Positions 8,477 to 16,945 of a DNA stretch of 28,852 bases are shown here, in pieces (positions within the stretch are counted from its first letter, which is position 1; each line of letters opens with the position of its first letter). Both the position numbers and the translations under genes were made by a program. The notes below the pieces were generated by a model, which was not told the DNA's origin, made no database searches, and saw nothing but the letters and a program-made list of their open reading frames with translations. The stretch is from Clostridium sp. UBA4548 (GTDB lineage: Bacteria; Bacillota; Clostridia; Clostridiales; Clostridiaceae). The stretch is taken from NCBI RefSeq assembly GCF_002387895.1, contig NZ_DGLI01000044.1:11169-40020 (forward strand). Direction: 5' to 3'.

Positions 8477-8524
8477 TTTCGACACAATAAAAGCATATAT
8501 TTAAATGCTTTTATTGTGTCGAAA
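8477..8524. terminator. long perfect hairpin after corA
   Basis: Nineteen-base perfect arms (8477-8495 and 8506-8524, core CGACACAATAAAAGCA) with a 10-base loop. There is no strong T run, only TTTATTATAAAATAAATTT. Probably ends corA transcription. A second dyad, AAATCAGTTA / TAACTGATTT, lies 5' of it near 8405-8457. Confidence 0.5.
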
Positions 8525-8566
8525 TTTATTATAAAATAAATTTATAAATTTTTTACTTTATGTATC

Positions 8567-8593
8567 ACCATTTTTTAACTTTTCCATATATTA
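8567..8593 (+). promoter_or_regulatory. sigma-K/sigma-E-like sporulation promoter of the DUF4397 gene
   Basis: AC (8567-8568), a 16-base spacer, then CATATATTA (8585-8593), which matches the mother-cell sigma-K pattern AC-N16/17-CATANNNTA; the -10 also fits sigma-E. It lies about 32 bases before the start codon at 8625. Inferred from the motif alone. Confidence 0.5.
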
Positions 8594-8624
8594 ATTTTAG
8601 AAACATTCAATTGTGAGGTAAAAA

Positions 8625-9359
8625 ATGTATTATCCACCTAATGGTTATTTTAGAAGTGATGATATAGTTAAAGACAACAGCACCATGGCTAATAATAATA
8701 TGATGCAAAATAACAACACAAAAACTATCAGCAATATTCAAAATGAAAATATGATCTCTTATGTTAGGTTGTTACATGCAGCTCCAAAAGCTCCTACAGT
8801 AGATGTTTATGTTAACGATAATTTATTAGTTAGAAAGTTTAATTATAGAGAATTCACAGATTATGTTAAACTTCCAAGCGGAACATATAATGTTAAAATA
8901 TATACTACTGGTGATAAAGCAGATCCCTTATTGGAAACTGACTTGTTTGTACCTCCTCAAAATGTAATTACCGTTGCTGCTATAAGAGATACAAACAATG
9001 ACCTTTCCTTATTCCCAGCAGTAGAAAAACCGCTTACCAATACCACTGCAGGTAAAGCTAAGGTTAGAGTTGCTCATTTAATTTCTAATGCACCATCAGT
9101 AGATATAGCTCTTCCTAATGGAACTATTTTATATAAGGACGTGCAGTTTAAAGATTTAGAAAATTACATTGAAGTTCCAATTGGAAGATACACTTTAGAA
9201 GTAAGGCTAGCAGGCACTGAAATTGCTATTTTATATATTCCTAATATCAGGTTAAGATCAGATAAATATTATACTGTATATGCTATAGGATTAGTAGGAG
9301 ACGAACCTTCTCCTCAGGTACTAATTCCACTTGATGGTATTAGTTATCTAAAGGTTTAA
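8625..9359 (+). CDS. DUF4397 domain protein, two repeats
   Basis: Encodes 244 residues. After an Asn/Met-rich low-complexity N-terminus (residues 1-43) come two DUF4397 beta-sandwich repeats: about 44-135 (starting YVRLLHAAPKAPTVDVYVND) and about 145-240 (starting KVRVAHLISNAPSVDIALPN). The paired openings, VRLLHAAP-A-TVDVY and VRVAHLISNAPSVDI, show the duplication. No signal peptide or membrane helix is visible, so it is either cytoplasmic or assembled onto the spore from the mother cell. The promoter at 8567-8593 favours the second. GTGAGGT precedes the ATG by five bases. A terminator follows at 9427. Exact function unknown. Confidence 0.82.
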   Translation: MYYPPNGYFRSDDIVKDNSTMANNNMMQNNNTKTISNIQNENMISYVRLLHAAPKAPTVDVYVNDNLLVRKFNYREFTDYVKLPSGTYNVKIYTTGDKADPLLETDLFVPPQNVITVAAIRDTNNDLSLFPAVEKPLTNTTAGKAKVRVAHLISNAPSVDIALPNGTILYKDVQFKDLENYIEVPIGRYTLEVRLAGTEIAILYIPNIRLRSDKYYTVYAIGLVGDEPSPQVLIPLDGISYLKV

Positions 9360-9426
9360 TAAATTATTGCGATTACACATTCAATCTAATTATAGTTTGA
9401 GTGTTTCCCCCATAAATAACTTAGTT

Positions 9427-9454
9427 TGCTAGCATTATTATGCTAGCATTTTTT
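9427..9454 (+). terminator. terminator of the DUF4397 gene
   Basis: TGCTAGCA, TTATTA loop, TGCTAGCA, followed by six Ts: a typical intrinsic terminator 67 bases after the stop. Confidence 0.85.
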
Positions 9455-9585
9455 ATTGCGTCAAAAACCTACCGCATTACTAAAGCCATTTAAAATGTAA
9501 GTTAATTAGCCTTAATAAAAGATTAAAAACCTCTAGAAATTTAAAGTATATAAATAAATCTATAAAAGTAAGTTTATACACTAAA

Positions 9586-9617
9586 ATAAAAAGCAGTTGT
9601 GAAAAATTCACAACCGC
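9586..9617 (-). terminator. terminator of the ABC exporter operon
   Basis: On the minus strand GCGGTTGTGAA pairs with TTCACAACTGC (one G-T pair), short loop, then TTTTTATTTT. It begins six bases after the stop of the 676-residue ABC gene. Confidence 0.88.
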
Positions 9618-9622
9618 ATTTT

Positions 9623-11653
9623 TTATTGACCTTCATATTGCAACTTATAAAGGTTACTATAAAGTCCATTTTTATTAAGTAGTTCTTCATGATTACCCAT
9701 TTCTCTAATTTTACCCTTATGAAGGACAATTATCTTATCAGCATTTCTTATGGTTGATAATCTGTGAGCCACTATTATAGTAGTTCTTCCATTAGTTAAC
9801 TTATTTAAGGCATCTTGAATTAAGCTTTCTGTTTCTGTATCAATATTAGCTGTAGCCTCGTCTAAAACAAGTATTGGTGGGTTAAAAGCCAATGCTCTAG
9901 CAAAAGCTATAAGCTGTCTTTCTCCTTGGGAAAAAGTTGACCCTCTTTCATTAACTGGTGAATCATATTTTTCAGGAAGTTTCTCTATAAATACATTCGC
10001 ATTTACATGCTCACAAGCTTTTACTACATCAGCATCTGTAATGTTTTCATTATTTAATCTCACATTTCCTTTTATGTCTCCAGTAAAAAGAAATACATCC
10101 TGCAATACTGTGGCAAGATTTCTTCTTAAATCTTCTTGTTTCATATGCTTTATATTTATACCATCTATTAATATTTCTCCCCTTTGAATATCATATAACC
10201 TACTTATTAAACTAATAATTGAAGTTTTTCCTGCTCCTGTAGCTCCTACAAAGGCTATAGTTTCTCCTGAGTTTATCTTAAAGCTTACATCTCTAAGAAC
10301 CCACTCATCGCTATTATAAGCAAACCACACATTTTTAAATTCAATATTCCCTGTTAATCTGCTTAGTTCAATAGGGTTTTTAGCATCCTTAATCATGGTA
10401 TCATTATCAAGTAACATAAAGATTCTTTCTGAGGAAGCCATTGAAGATTGCAAAATATCAAACTTTTCAGAAAGGTCAAAAATAGGTTGGAAAAACTTTT
10501 GAATATAGCTTATAAACGCATATAGCACTCCAAGATTTATATCCATTCCTAAAACTTCTCTACCGCCTACCCAAATTAAAATAGCAAGAGCTAGTTGGTA
10601 AACCATATCCATTAAAGGTCTAAAAATTGCAAAAACTTTAATTTGTTCCATAGCAGCTTGAGAGTAGGAATTGTTTATATTATCAAACTCTCTAAACTTT
10701 TTATCTTCCACTCCATAAATTTGAACAGTTTTCATTCCCGTTATATTCTCTGAAAGAGATGAATTTATTTTGGAGAGCCTACTTCTAACTTTCCGATAAG
10801 CTTCTCTATCATATTTTCTAAACACCATAGTCAAGCCTATTACTACTGGTAATGTAATTATAGATACTATTGCCAGCTTCACATCCAATATGAACATGGC
10901 AATTACTATTCCCACTAGCAAAAATATATCCTTAAATAAATATACTAAAACTGAAGTATACATTTCATTTAAAGTTTCTACATCATTAGTAACTCTTGTA
11001 ACTAATCTTCCTACGGGATTCTTATCGAAGAATGATAGTGAAAGACTTTCCACATGTTTGAATATAGTGGCTCTAATGTTATAAACAATTTTTTGTCCAG
11101 TATATTGGAGGATAAAAATTTGAGTGTAGTTAAAAATAAACATAGCAATACAAATTGCTAAAACATAGATGGCACTTCTGTTTATTGATTTTAAATCTTC
11201 ACCTCTTAGAATAACTAAGTCATCCTTAGTTATCTTATATGCTGTATATTCATTTTCCTCTTGAGTTACTTTATTATTTTCAATAGTTAGAGGTGTGTTT
11301 TCTTTTAGAGTTCCTTCTACAACATAGGGTTCATTATTAGAATTATAAACTATAGTTCCTTTTTTACCTTCTAATAGTTCTCCTCTAACAACAAACTTTT
11401 CACCTAACTTTACAGAGTTATCCTTTTCTGTTTCTGTAATTGTATAGGTTGCTTTACTCCAATTAATGTTATTATCTATAACATTTTTTATTATATAAGG
11501 CATTAGCAAATCAAGGCATATGACCACTAGCATTAATGCAGCAACAATAAAGATTAGTCCTTTATATGGATTTGCAAACTTTAAAAGTCTCTTCATAAGC
11601 TTGGAATCATATTGCTTTCCTAAACTTTCTTCTTCATAGTTTAAGTTCTCCAT
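9623..11653 (-). CDS. bmrD: heterodimeric ABC exporter subunit, BmrD/YheH type
   Basis: A 676-residue half-transporter: six membrane helices and a C-terminal ATPase. Its length is explained by an insert of about 90 extracytoplasmic residues between the first and second helices (about 65-155, rich in T/E/K/N), the feature that marks BmrD of Bacillus subtilis (673 residues). Walker A is GATGAGKT, the signature is a degenerate FSQGERQ instead of LSGGQ, and Walker B ends LVLDEATAN with the catalytic Glu present. With its partner it should form one active and one degenerate ATP site. It follows the partner gene by three bases and ends at a terminator. Likely exports drugs or peptides; substrate not predictable. 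Confidence 0.88.
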   Translation of the reverse strand: MENLNYEEESLGKQYDSKLMKRLLKFANPYKGLIFIVAALMLVVICLDLLMPYIIKNVIDNNINWSKATYTITETEKDNSVKLGEKFVVRGELLEGKKGTIVYNSNNEPYVVEGTLKENTPLTIENNKVTQEENEYTAYKITKDDLVILRGEDLKSINRSAIYVLAICIAMFIFNYTQIFILQYTGQKIVYNIRATIFKHVESLSLSFFDKNPVGRLVTRVTNDVETLNEMYTSVLVYLFKDIFLLVGIVIAMFILDVKLAIVSIITLPVVIGLTMVFRKYDREAYRKVRSRLSKINSSLSENITGMKTVQIYGVEDKKFREFDNINNSYSQAAMEQIKVFAIFRPLMDMVYQLALAILIWVGGREVLGMDINLGVLYAFISYIQKFFQPIFDLSEKFDILQSSMASSERIFMLLDNDTMIKDAKNPIELSRLTGNIEFKNVWFAYNSDEWVLRDVSFKINSGETIAFVGATGAGKTSIISLISRLYDIQRGEILIDGINIKHMKQEDLRRNLATVLQDVFLFTGDIKGNVRLNNENITDADVVKACEHVNANVFIEKLPEKYDSPVNERGSTFSQGERQLIAFARALAFNPPILVLDEATANIDTETESLIQDALNKLTNGRTTIIVAHRLSTIRNADKIIVLHKGKIREMGNHEELLNKNGLYSNLYKLQYEGQ

Positions 11654-11656
11654 AAT

Positions 11657-13408
11657 TTACACCTCCCCTTCAGCCATAATTGCTTGTTCAATTTGCTGCT
11701 TTTCATAAATTTCTCTATAGATCCCCTCTTGATTTTTCAATTGTTCATGGGTACCCTTTTGAGCTATTTTTCCTTGTTCTAAAACAATAATTTGATTTGC
11801 TTCCTTTACAGCTGATATTCTATGAGAAATTATTATGGAAGTTTTATCCTTCATGATTTTCTTTAAATTATCTAAAATTTTAACTTCTGTCTTAGCATCT
11901 ACAGCTGATAGACAATCATCTAATATTAAAATATCTGGGTTTTTTATTAGCGCCCTTGCTATTGATGCTCTTTGTTTTTGTCCTCCTGAGAGTGTTACAC
12001 CTCTTTCACCTACCATGGTATCAAACCCCTCTGGAAAATCCATTATATTATCATAAACATCTGCATTTCTAGTTGCCTCAATAACCTTATCCATATTAAG
12101 TTCATTGTATGCAAGGTTTATATTTTCAGCTAAGGTTGTGGAGAAAAGAAATGGATCCTGTGATACAAATCCTATATTATGTCTTAGAGTATCTAATGGT
12201 ATCTTGTTTATATCTTTTCCGTTAATGAGTATTTTGCCATTTTCTACATTATAAAGCCTTAGTAGTAAATTTATTAATGTAGTCTTACTACTACCTGTAC
12301 GTCCTACAATACCTAAAGTTTCTCCTTTTTTTATAGTGATATTTATATCCTTTAATGCTGCTAAGTCCGTATCAGGATAAGCAAACGTTAAATCTTTTAT
12401 AACAATATCCCCATTAAGTGATTCAATTTTATCTACATATTTATCAAGGATTTCTGGTTGAGTGTTTAATACTTCTTCAATTCTTTCTAAAGATGCATAT
12501 CCTCTTTGTAAATTATTTATTACCCAACCCATTGCCATCATTGGCCATACAAGATTTCCTAAGTACATATTGAAAGTAATAAATTCCCCTAAAGAAATAT
12601 TACCTAGAATAACAAACCTTCCTCCTATTGCTATCAAAATCACAAAACTTAAAGAAGCAATTAACTCAATTAAGGGCGAAAAAATTCCCCAGACTCTTAT
12701 AAAGTCCATATTAGCATTAAGGTTATTTTGATTTTCCTCTAGAAACTTTTCATACTCTTTTTCTTCTTGCACAAAAGATTTTACAATTCTAATTCCAGAA
12801 AAATTCTCTTGAACTACATCAGTAAGCTTTGAGAAACAACTTTGCACTCTTGTGAATTTCTTATGAATACTCCTGCCAAATCTCCTTGAAATAATTGCAA
12901 CAAAAGGTAGTGGTATTAAAGAAATTAAAGTAAGCTTAGTGTTAATGCTTAGCATTATTATTAAGGTTGCAATTGTTAGTACAACAGCATCACAAAACAT
13001 AATAACACCTTGCCCTAAAGCCATTCTAACTGCATTTAAATCATTAGTTGCCAGAGCCATTAAATCCCCAGTCTTATTTTTATTGTAGTAGTTAGTAGAA
13101 AGAGATTGAAGATGTTTAAAAAACTTACTTCTTATGTCATATTCTACATATCTGGCAGTACCATTAATATAAATTCTCCACATAAACCTACAGGTTGCCA
13201 TTATGGCTGCTATTAATAAAATGCTAACCACAGCCACGGTTATCTTCCACTTTGTTGCAGTACCTTGTGCTAAGCTATCTGTAAGATACCCTAAAATCTT
13301 TGGTGGTGCTAATTGTATAAAGTCTACAATTATAAGAAATACAATACCAACAAAGTACCTCTTCTTATATTTCTTAGCATACTTAAGAAGCGAATTTAAT
13401 TTTCCCAT
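11657..13408 (-). CDS. bmrC: heterodimeric ABC exporter subunit, BmrC/YheI type
   Basis: A 583-residue half-transporter, matching BmrC (about 585). Six membrane helices come first (about 15-305), then the ATPase. Walker A is GRTGSSKT, the signature LSGGQKQR is canonical, and Walker B reads LILDDCLSA, with Asp in place of the catalytic Glu. In the known heterodimeric exporters TM287/288 and BmrCD this subunit supplies the degenerate catalytic site, while its intact signature completes the active site on the partner. First gene of a two-gene operon with GGGGGGG before the ATG. Its leader is short, about 45 bases, with no room for the bmrB attenuation peptide of B. subtilis. Confidence 0.88.
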   Translation of the reverse strand: MGKLNSLLKYAKKYKKRYFVGIVFLIIVDFIQLAPPKILGYLTDSLAQGTATKWKITVAVVSILLIAAIMATCRFMWRIYINGTARYVEYDIRSKFFKHLQSLSTNYYNKNKTGDLMALATNDLNAVRMALGQGVIMFCDAVVLTIATLIIMLSINTKLTLISLIPLPFVAIISRRFGRSIHKKFTRVQSCFSKLTDVVQENFSGIRIVKSFVQEEKEYEKFLEENQNNLNANMDFIRVWGIFSPLIELIASLSFVILIAIGGRFVILGNISLGEFITFNMYLGNLVWPMMAMGWVINNLQRGYASLERIEEVLNTQPEILDKYVDKIESLNGDIVIKDLTFAYPDTDLAALKDINITIKKGETLGIVGRTGSSKTTLINLLLRLYNVENGKILINGKDINKIPLDTLRHNIGFVSQDPFLFSTTLAENINLAYNELNMDKVIEATRNADVYDNIMDFPEGFDTMVGERGVTLSGGQKQRASIARALIKNPDILILDDCLSAVDAKTEVKILDNLKKIMKDKTSIIISHRISAVKEANQIIVLEQGKIAQKGTHEQLKNQEGIYREIYEKQQIEQAIMAEGEV

Positions 13409-13459
13409 AGATTCCCCCCCTTTTTTATTCCATGAAAAAACTGTAATATTTTATAAATA

Positions 13460-13524
13460 ATTATACACTTTAATATTTTATTCTTCTACCTGGAAAAATA
13501 TTTCGTGTCTCGAAAAATATTTTC
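13460..13524 (-). promoter_or_regulatory. promoter and repeated site upstream of the ABC operon
   Basis: Minus strand -10 TATAAT (13465-13460) has only a poor -35 (TAGAAG, 13488-13483). Just upstream are two near-identical, nearly palindromic copies, GAAAAATATTTC (13493-13504) and GAAAAATATTTTC (13512-13524), 19 bases apart. A weak -35 with paired sites upstream suggests an activator, but no regulator can be named. Confidence 0.45.
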
Positions 13525-13662
13525 ATAGATTTAAATCTTGAAAAAACATTAATAAATTCAGTAAGTTTTTAGTTATATATCTTCATCTATATTCAATAAG
13601 TTCCTTATACGAAAGATTAAAACCATGTTCATTATAAATATCATATGTATATATATAATAAA

Positions 13663-13708
13663 AAAGATGATTCTTGAATTATTTTTAAGTAATTCAAAAA
13701 TCATCTTT
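13663..13708 (-). terminator. terminator of the degV-padR operon
   Basis: Nineteen-base stem with one mismatch (AAAGATGATTTTTGAATTA / TAATTCAAGAATCATCTTT), then TTTATTATA on the minus strand; begins right after the padR stop. It separates padR from the ABC operon. Confidence 0.85.
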
Positions 13709-13709
13709 A

Positions 13710-14159
13710 CTATTCTTCATATAAATCTTTATAAATTATTTTAAACACTTCTAAGGCTTCTTCTATCTTACTTCTAAGCAAAATTTTCTTTTGTGTAAGC
13801 TCTTCTAGCCCTGATTCAGTTAACCTATAAATTTTTTGGGCTTTTTTCTTTGAATCATCCCAACTACCTTCTACATGTCCTTGTTTTTCCAATTTTTTTA
13901 GTAAGGGATAAATTCCTCCAGTACTTGGAAGCCAATATCCATGTGTTCTATCTCCAACTTTATGCGATATATCATTTCCATTTGTAGGTCCTAAACTTAA
14001 AATATACAAAACATAAATAGGAAGTAACCCTTTTGTAAAAACTTGCCCCACAGCCTCATTTTCTTTTTCAACTTTTCTGAGCTCATTGAGTTTTTTCTTA
14101 TATTCCTCATATAATTGGCGTTCTTCTTCTTTTATATCTTTAATATGATGATGACCCAT
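13710..14159 (-). CDS. PadR-family transcriptional regulator
   Basis: Encodes 149 residues. A charged helical N-terminus (1-38, with HHHIKDIKEEE) precedes the PadR winged helix: ILSLGPTNGNDISHKV, then the family-typical WLPSTGGIYPLLKKLEKQGHVEG, and the wing KIYRLTESGLEELTQKK, followed by a C-terminal dimerisation helix. The long N-terminal helix is unusual for the short PadR class. It starts four bases after the degV stop, so it is cotranscribed with degV. PadR proteins often repress neighbouring multidrug ABC transporters, and the BmrCD-type operon is next door, although split off by a terminator. That link is inference. Confidence 0.85.
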   Translation of the reverse strand: MGHHHIKDIKEEERQLYEEYKKKLNELRKVEKENEAVGQVFTKGLLPIYVLYILSLGPTNGNDISHKVGDRTHGYWLPSTGGIYPLLKKLEKQGHVEGSWDDSKKKAQKIYRLTESGLEELTQKKILLRSKIEEALEVFKIIYKDLYEE

Positions 14160-14163
14160 ATTA

Positions 14164-15012
14164 TTATTCTACCTCGTAGAAAATTACTCCTATAAGTCCT
14201 GGTCCTGAATGAACTCCTGAAACCGGACTCAGGTACCCATGAAAAGTTACGCTATTAACATTTGTTAGAGTTTTAAGTTGTTCAGCTACCTTTTGGGATT
14301 CTTCCTCTGCTTCTCCATGTATTATATGAATGTCATACTTTTTCTTAGATAATTTTTCTTTTGCTATTTCTAACATTCTATTAATAGATTGTTTTCTTCC
14401 TCTAACTTTGTCGTAAGTATAATATACTCCATTTTTATCAACAGATATAATAGGCTTAATATTTAAAAGTTCAGCAATTGTACCTGATACCCTACCTATT
14501 CTTCCGCCTCTTTTTAAGTATTCTAAAGTACCAACTACAAAGAATAATTCTGTTTTTTCAGTAACTCTTGGAATTTCCTTAACTATTTCTTCAAAACTCA
14601 TACCTTTTTCAATCATCTTAGCTGCTTCAACTATTGGCAAGGCTTCTGCATAGGAAATTGCCTTACTATCATAAACGAAGGATTTAATTTCAGGATGATT
14701 TTCGCTAGCTAAGGAAATTGCGTTGTGAACTCCTGATAATCCTGAGGATAGAGTAACAATTATAGCATGAGTATAACCTTCACTTTTAAGTTCCTCATAC
14801 ATATTCTCTATATCTTTCATTGCTGGAAGAGAAGAAGTAGGTGCTTCAGTCTCTAAAGTATCATACACATATTTTGGAGTTATATCTACTCCATCACTAT
14901 ATTCTCTATCTTTATATATAATTCTAAAAGGTAATACCCTTACATTATATCTTTCTTTTAGTTCCTTTGTAATATCACTTGCACTATCTGTTACCAAAGC
15001 TATTTTTTGCAA
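14164..15012 (-). CDS. DegV-family fatty-acid-binding protein
   Basis: Encodes about 282 residues of the DegV (FakB-like) family, which bind fatty acids for phosphorylation by FakA. The N-terminal domain shows IALVTDSASDI, PTSSLPAM and TLSSGLSGVHNA; the C-terminal domain has ELFFVVGTLEYLKRGGRIGR, IKPIISVDKNG, and ends with HSGPGLIGVIFYE, all family landmarks. The start is the TTG at 15012: TAGGAGGGAT lies three bases upstream, whereas the ATG at 15072 has none and falls within an inverted repeat. Heads the degV-padR transcript. Which lipid it binds is not visible. Confidence 0.9.
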   Translation of the reverse strand: MQKIALVTDSASDITKELKERYNVRVLPFRIIYKDREYSDGVDITPKYVYDTLETEAPTSSLPAMKDIENMYEELKSEGYTHAIIVTLSSGLSGVHNAISLASENHPEIKSFVYDSKAISYAEALPIVEAAKMIEKGMSFEEIVKEIPRVTEKTELFFVVGTLEYLKRGGRIGRVSGTIAELLNIKPIISVDKNGVYYTYDKVRGRKQSINRMLEIAKEKLSKKKYDIHIIHGEAEEESQKVAEQLKTLTNVNSVTFHGYLSPVSGVHSGPGLIGVIFYEVE

Positions 15013-15045
15013 TATAATCCCTCCTAGTTTAACTATAATTTTATT

Positions 15046-15083
15046 ATATATCACTAGTGAGCACATTATCAATAGTGATATAT
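15046..15083. promoter_or_regulatory. inverted repeat upstream of degV-padR, candidate operator
   Basis: ATATATCACTA (15046-15056) and TAGTGATATAT (15073-15083) are perfect 11-base arms around 16 bases. The left arm also overlaps a smaller palindrome TCACTAGTGA (15051-15060), giving three TAGTGA-type half-sites. Position 34 bases before degV suits autoregulation by PadR; this is inference. Confidence 0.45.
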
Positions 15084-15205
15084 CAATTTTGATAACATTT
15101 CTTTATTTTTATTATGAATAAATTTTATTAATTTATTCTAAGGTGTTAAATAATCTTTCCTTTATACATTATTACAGATCTTTATAATAAATCTTAACAA
15201 AGAAA

Positions 15206-15229
15206 AAAAGCTACAAAAATGTAGCTTTT
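15206..15229 (-). terminator. terminator of the small cysteine protein gene
   Basis: Minus strand AAAAGCTACA / TGTAGCTTTT with a four-base loop, then TTTCTTTG; about 27 bases after the stop. Confidence 0.85.
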
Positions 15230-15256
15230 CACCAAATAGATTTAAAAAGTTTAAGA

Positions 15257-15478
15257 CTAGCTAACTAACTCAGCTTTCACTAAATCATAAGCTTCCTCTA
15301 TATTTTCACTTTCAATTAACTTTCCATCAACTCTAACAATGTATTTATACCCACATAAATTGCATACACCAATACACTTGTTTTCTGTAATAACAAAATC
15401 TCCATGAATTTCCTTAACTTTCTCAATTAATTTTTCATAACCTTCGTTACACATACAAAAACTAACTTTTTTACTCAT
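15257..15478 (-). CDS. small cysteine-motif protein, DUF1450/YuzB-like
   Basis: A 73-residue soluble protein with a thioredoxin-like pattern: FCMCNEG at residues 7-13, a helix, then NKCIGVCNLCGYKYIVRVDGK. The spacing C-x3-C-x2-C in CIGVCNLC and the closing VRVDGK...EEAYDLV resemble DUF1450 (YuzB) and, more distantly, thioredoxin-like [2Fe-2S] ferredoxins. Six cysteines in this order could hold an iron-sulfur cluster or zinc, but this is not shown. AAAGGAGG precedes the ATG. Monocistronic with its own terminator. No partner gene is apparent. Confidence 0.7.
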   Translation of the reverse strand: MSKKVSFCMCNEGYEKLIEKVKEIHGDFVITENKCIGVCNLCGYKYIVRVDGKLIESENIEEAYDLVKAELVS

Positions 15479-15610
15479 TTGTTTCCTCCTTTGGTTAGAA
15501 CATTGTTATGATTAACATATTAACCTTGCTCTCTTTAATCATGGAAATAATACCATGCCAATAACTGAATTATAAAAGAAAGTCTAATTTATACGTTACT
15601 TGAGTTCACT

Positions 15611-16360
15611 CTAATTGGTAATAACAAAATACATAATAAGTGTAAAGATTTCCACTATCTCATTATTTGCACCTAAGGTATCTCCACTTAAACCTTCAAT
15701 CTTTTTCTCACAAAATTTATTAAATAAATAAGTAACTATTATTGATGTTATTATTAGTAATATAGCTATGTGGCCTATAAACATATAGGTTAATGCCACA
15801 GTAATAAGCAGGGTGTATATAAAGTTTATACCTTTAACCTTACCAATAAATAAATTACCAGTTCCTTGTGGTTTTGCACTTTTGCCTATGTAGGATAAGA
15901 ACACAATAGAAAATCTTCCAATGATAGGAGCTGTTATTATAAGTAGTGGTGCAGTATTAATTGTACTGTTTATCAAGGATACCTTTAAAAGTATATTGAA
16001 TACAATAGCAATACAACCAAAAGCTCCCACTCTGCTATCTTTCATTATTTCAATGATTTTTTCCTTGCCTCCCTTAAAGGAAAAAAAGCCGTCAGCACAA
16101 TCTCCAAATCCATCTAAATGAAGAGCTCCAGTGATGATAATGGAAATAAACACTGTAATTATTGCAAGGGTTAAAGAATTTAATTTAGTAGATAATCCAT
16201 AGTATACTGCATACTGAAATCCCCCAATAATCAGTCCTATGATAGGAAAAAATGGAGTTCCTTCAATGAAGTTCTTATCTTCACAATTTAATCCTTTGTT
16301 TATTGGTATACGGGTAAAAAATTGTATGTACAATAAAAAATTGTTAACTATATTTTTCAT
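15611..16360 (-). CDS. cobS: adenosylcobinamide-GDP ribazoletransferase (cobalamin synthase)
   Basis: An integral membrane enzyme of 249 residues that joins adenosylcobinamide-GDP with alpha-ribazole (phosphate) to form adenosylcobalamin (phosphate), the last assembly step. The metal-binding signature HLDGFGDCADG is at 81-91, followed by KEKIIEIMKDSRVGAFG, both typical. Several hydrophobic helices follow. The N-terminal FTRIPI motif also fits. It is third in a cobC-cobU-cobS operon, 18 bases after cobU. Length is normal for the family (about 250). Confidence 0.93.
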   Translation of the reverse strand: MKNIVNNFLLYIQFFTRIPINKGLNCEDKNFIEGTPFFPIIGLIIGGFQYAVYYGLSTKLNSLTLAIITVFISIIITGALHLDGFGDCADGFFSFKGGKEKIIEIMKDSRVGAFGCIAIVFNILLKVSLINSTINTAPLLIITAPIIGRFSIVFLSYIGKSAKPQGTGNLFIGKVKGINFIYTLLITVALTYMFIGHIAILLIITSIIVTYLFNKFCEKKIEGLSGDTLGANNEIVEIFTLIMYFVITN

Positions 16361-16378
16361 AATCTATTCCTCATTTTT

Positions 16379-16927
16379 CTATTTTAACTTTAATGGTAAT
16401 CCACAGGCAGTAAAATACACTTCATCACACAACTTTGCTATATGTTGATTTGTAAATCCTGCAATATCCCTATAAATTCTACCTAATTTATATTCTGGAA
16501 CAAGCCCACTTCCGACCTCATTAGTAACCATGACTAAATTCTTTTTTTCTTCTCTTGTAGCTTTAATTAAATTTGTAAATTGAATCTTTATTTTGTTCTG
16601 AAGTTCATCTACTTCTTCCATAGTCATATTATCAAAATCCAGATTTTTTTCAAACATTAGGTTGGTTACCATTATAGTAACACAATCTAAAAGTACATTA
16701 TTATGCTTTGTATCCTTTATAACTTTTTCCAAATCTTGAAACCCTTCATAAGTTGTCCATTTATTATTTCTTGAATTTATATGTTTATTTATTCTATCTC
16801 TCATTTCTTCATCTGTAATTATTGCTGTTGCAATATATAGTACATCATCCGTATCTTTAAAAAGACTTTCAGCAAAGGTACTTTTACCACTTCTACTTCC
16901 GCCTGTTACTAAAGTAATTTTGTTCAT
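16379..16927 (-). CDS. cobU: adenosylcobinamide kinase / guanylyltransferase
   Basis: A 182-residue bifunctional cytoplasmic enzyme that phosphorylates adenosylcobinamide and then transfers GMP to give adenosylcobinamide-GDP, the substrate of CobS. Walker A is GGSRSGKS (9-16). H49 in RINKHINSRN corresponds to the His that carries GMP in the Salmonella enzyme. VLLDCVTIMVTNL and MVTNEVGSGLVPEY are the other family blocks, and it ends GLPLKLK. Second gene of the cob operon, 18 bases after cobC. Confidence 0.93.
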   Translation of the reverse strand: MNKITLVTGGSRSGKSTFAESLFKDTDDVLYIATAIITDEEMRDRINKHINSRNNKWTTYEGFQDLEKVIKDTKHNNVLLDCVTIMVTNLMFEKNLDFDNMTMEEVDELQNKIKIQFTNLIKATREEKKNLVMVTNEVGSGLVPEYKLGRIYRDIAGFTNQHIAKLCDEVYFTACGLPLKLK

Positions 16928-16945
16928 TATAAATCCTCCTATATT

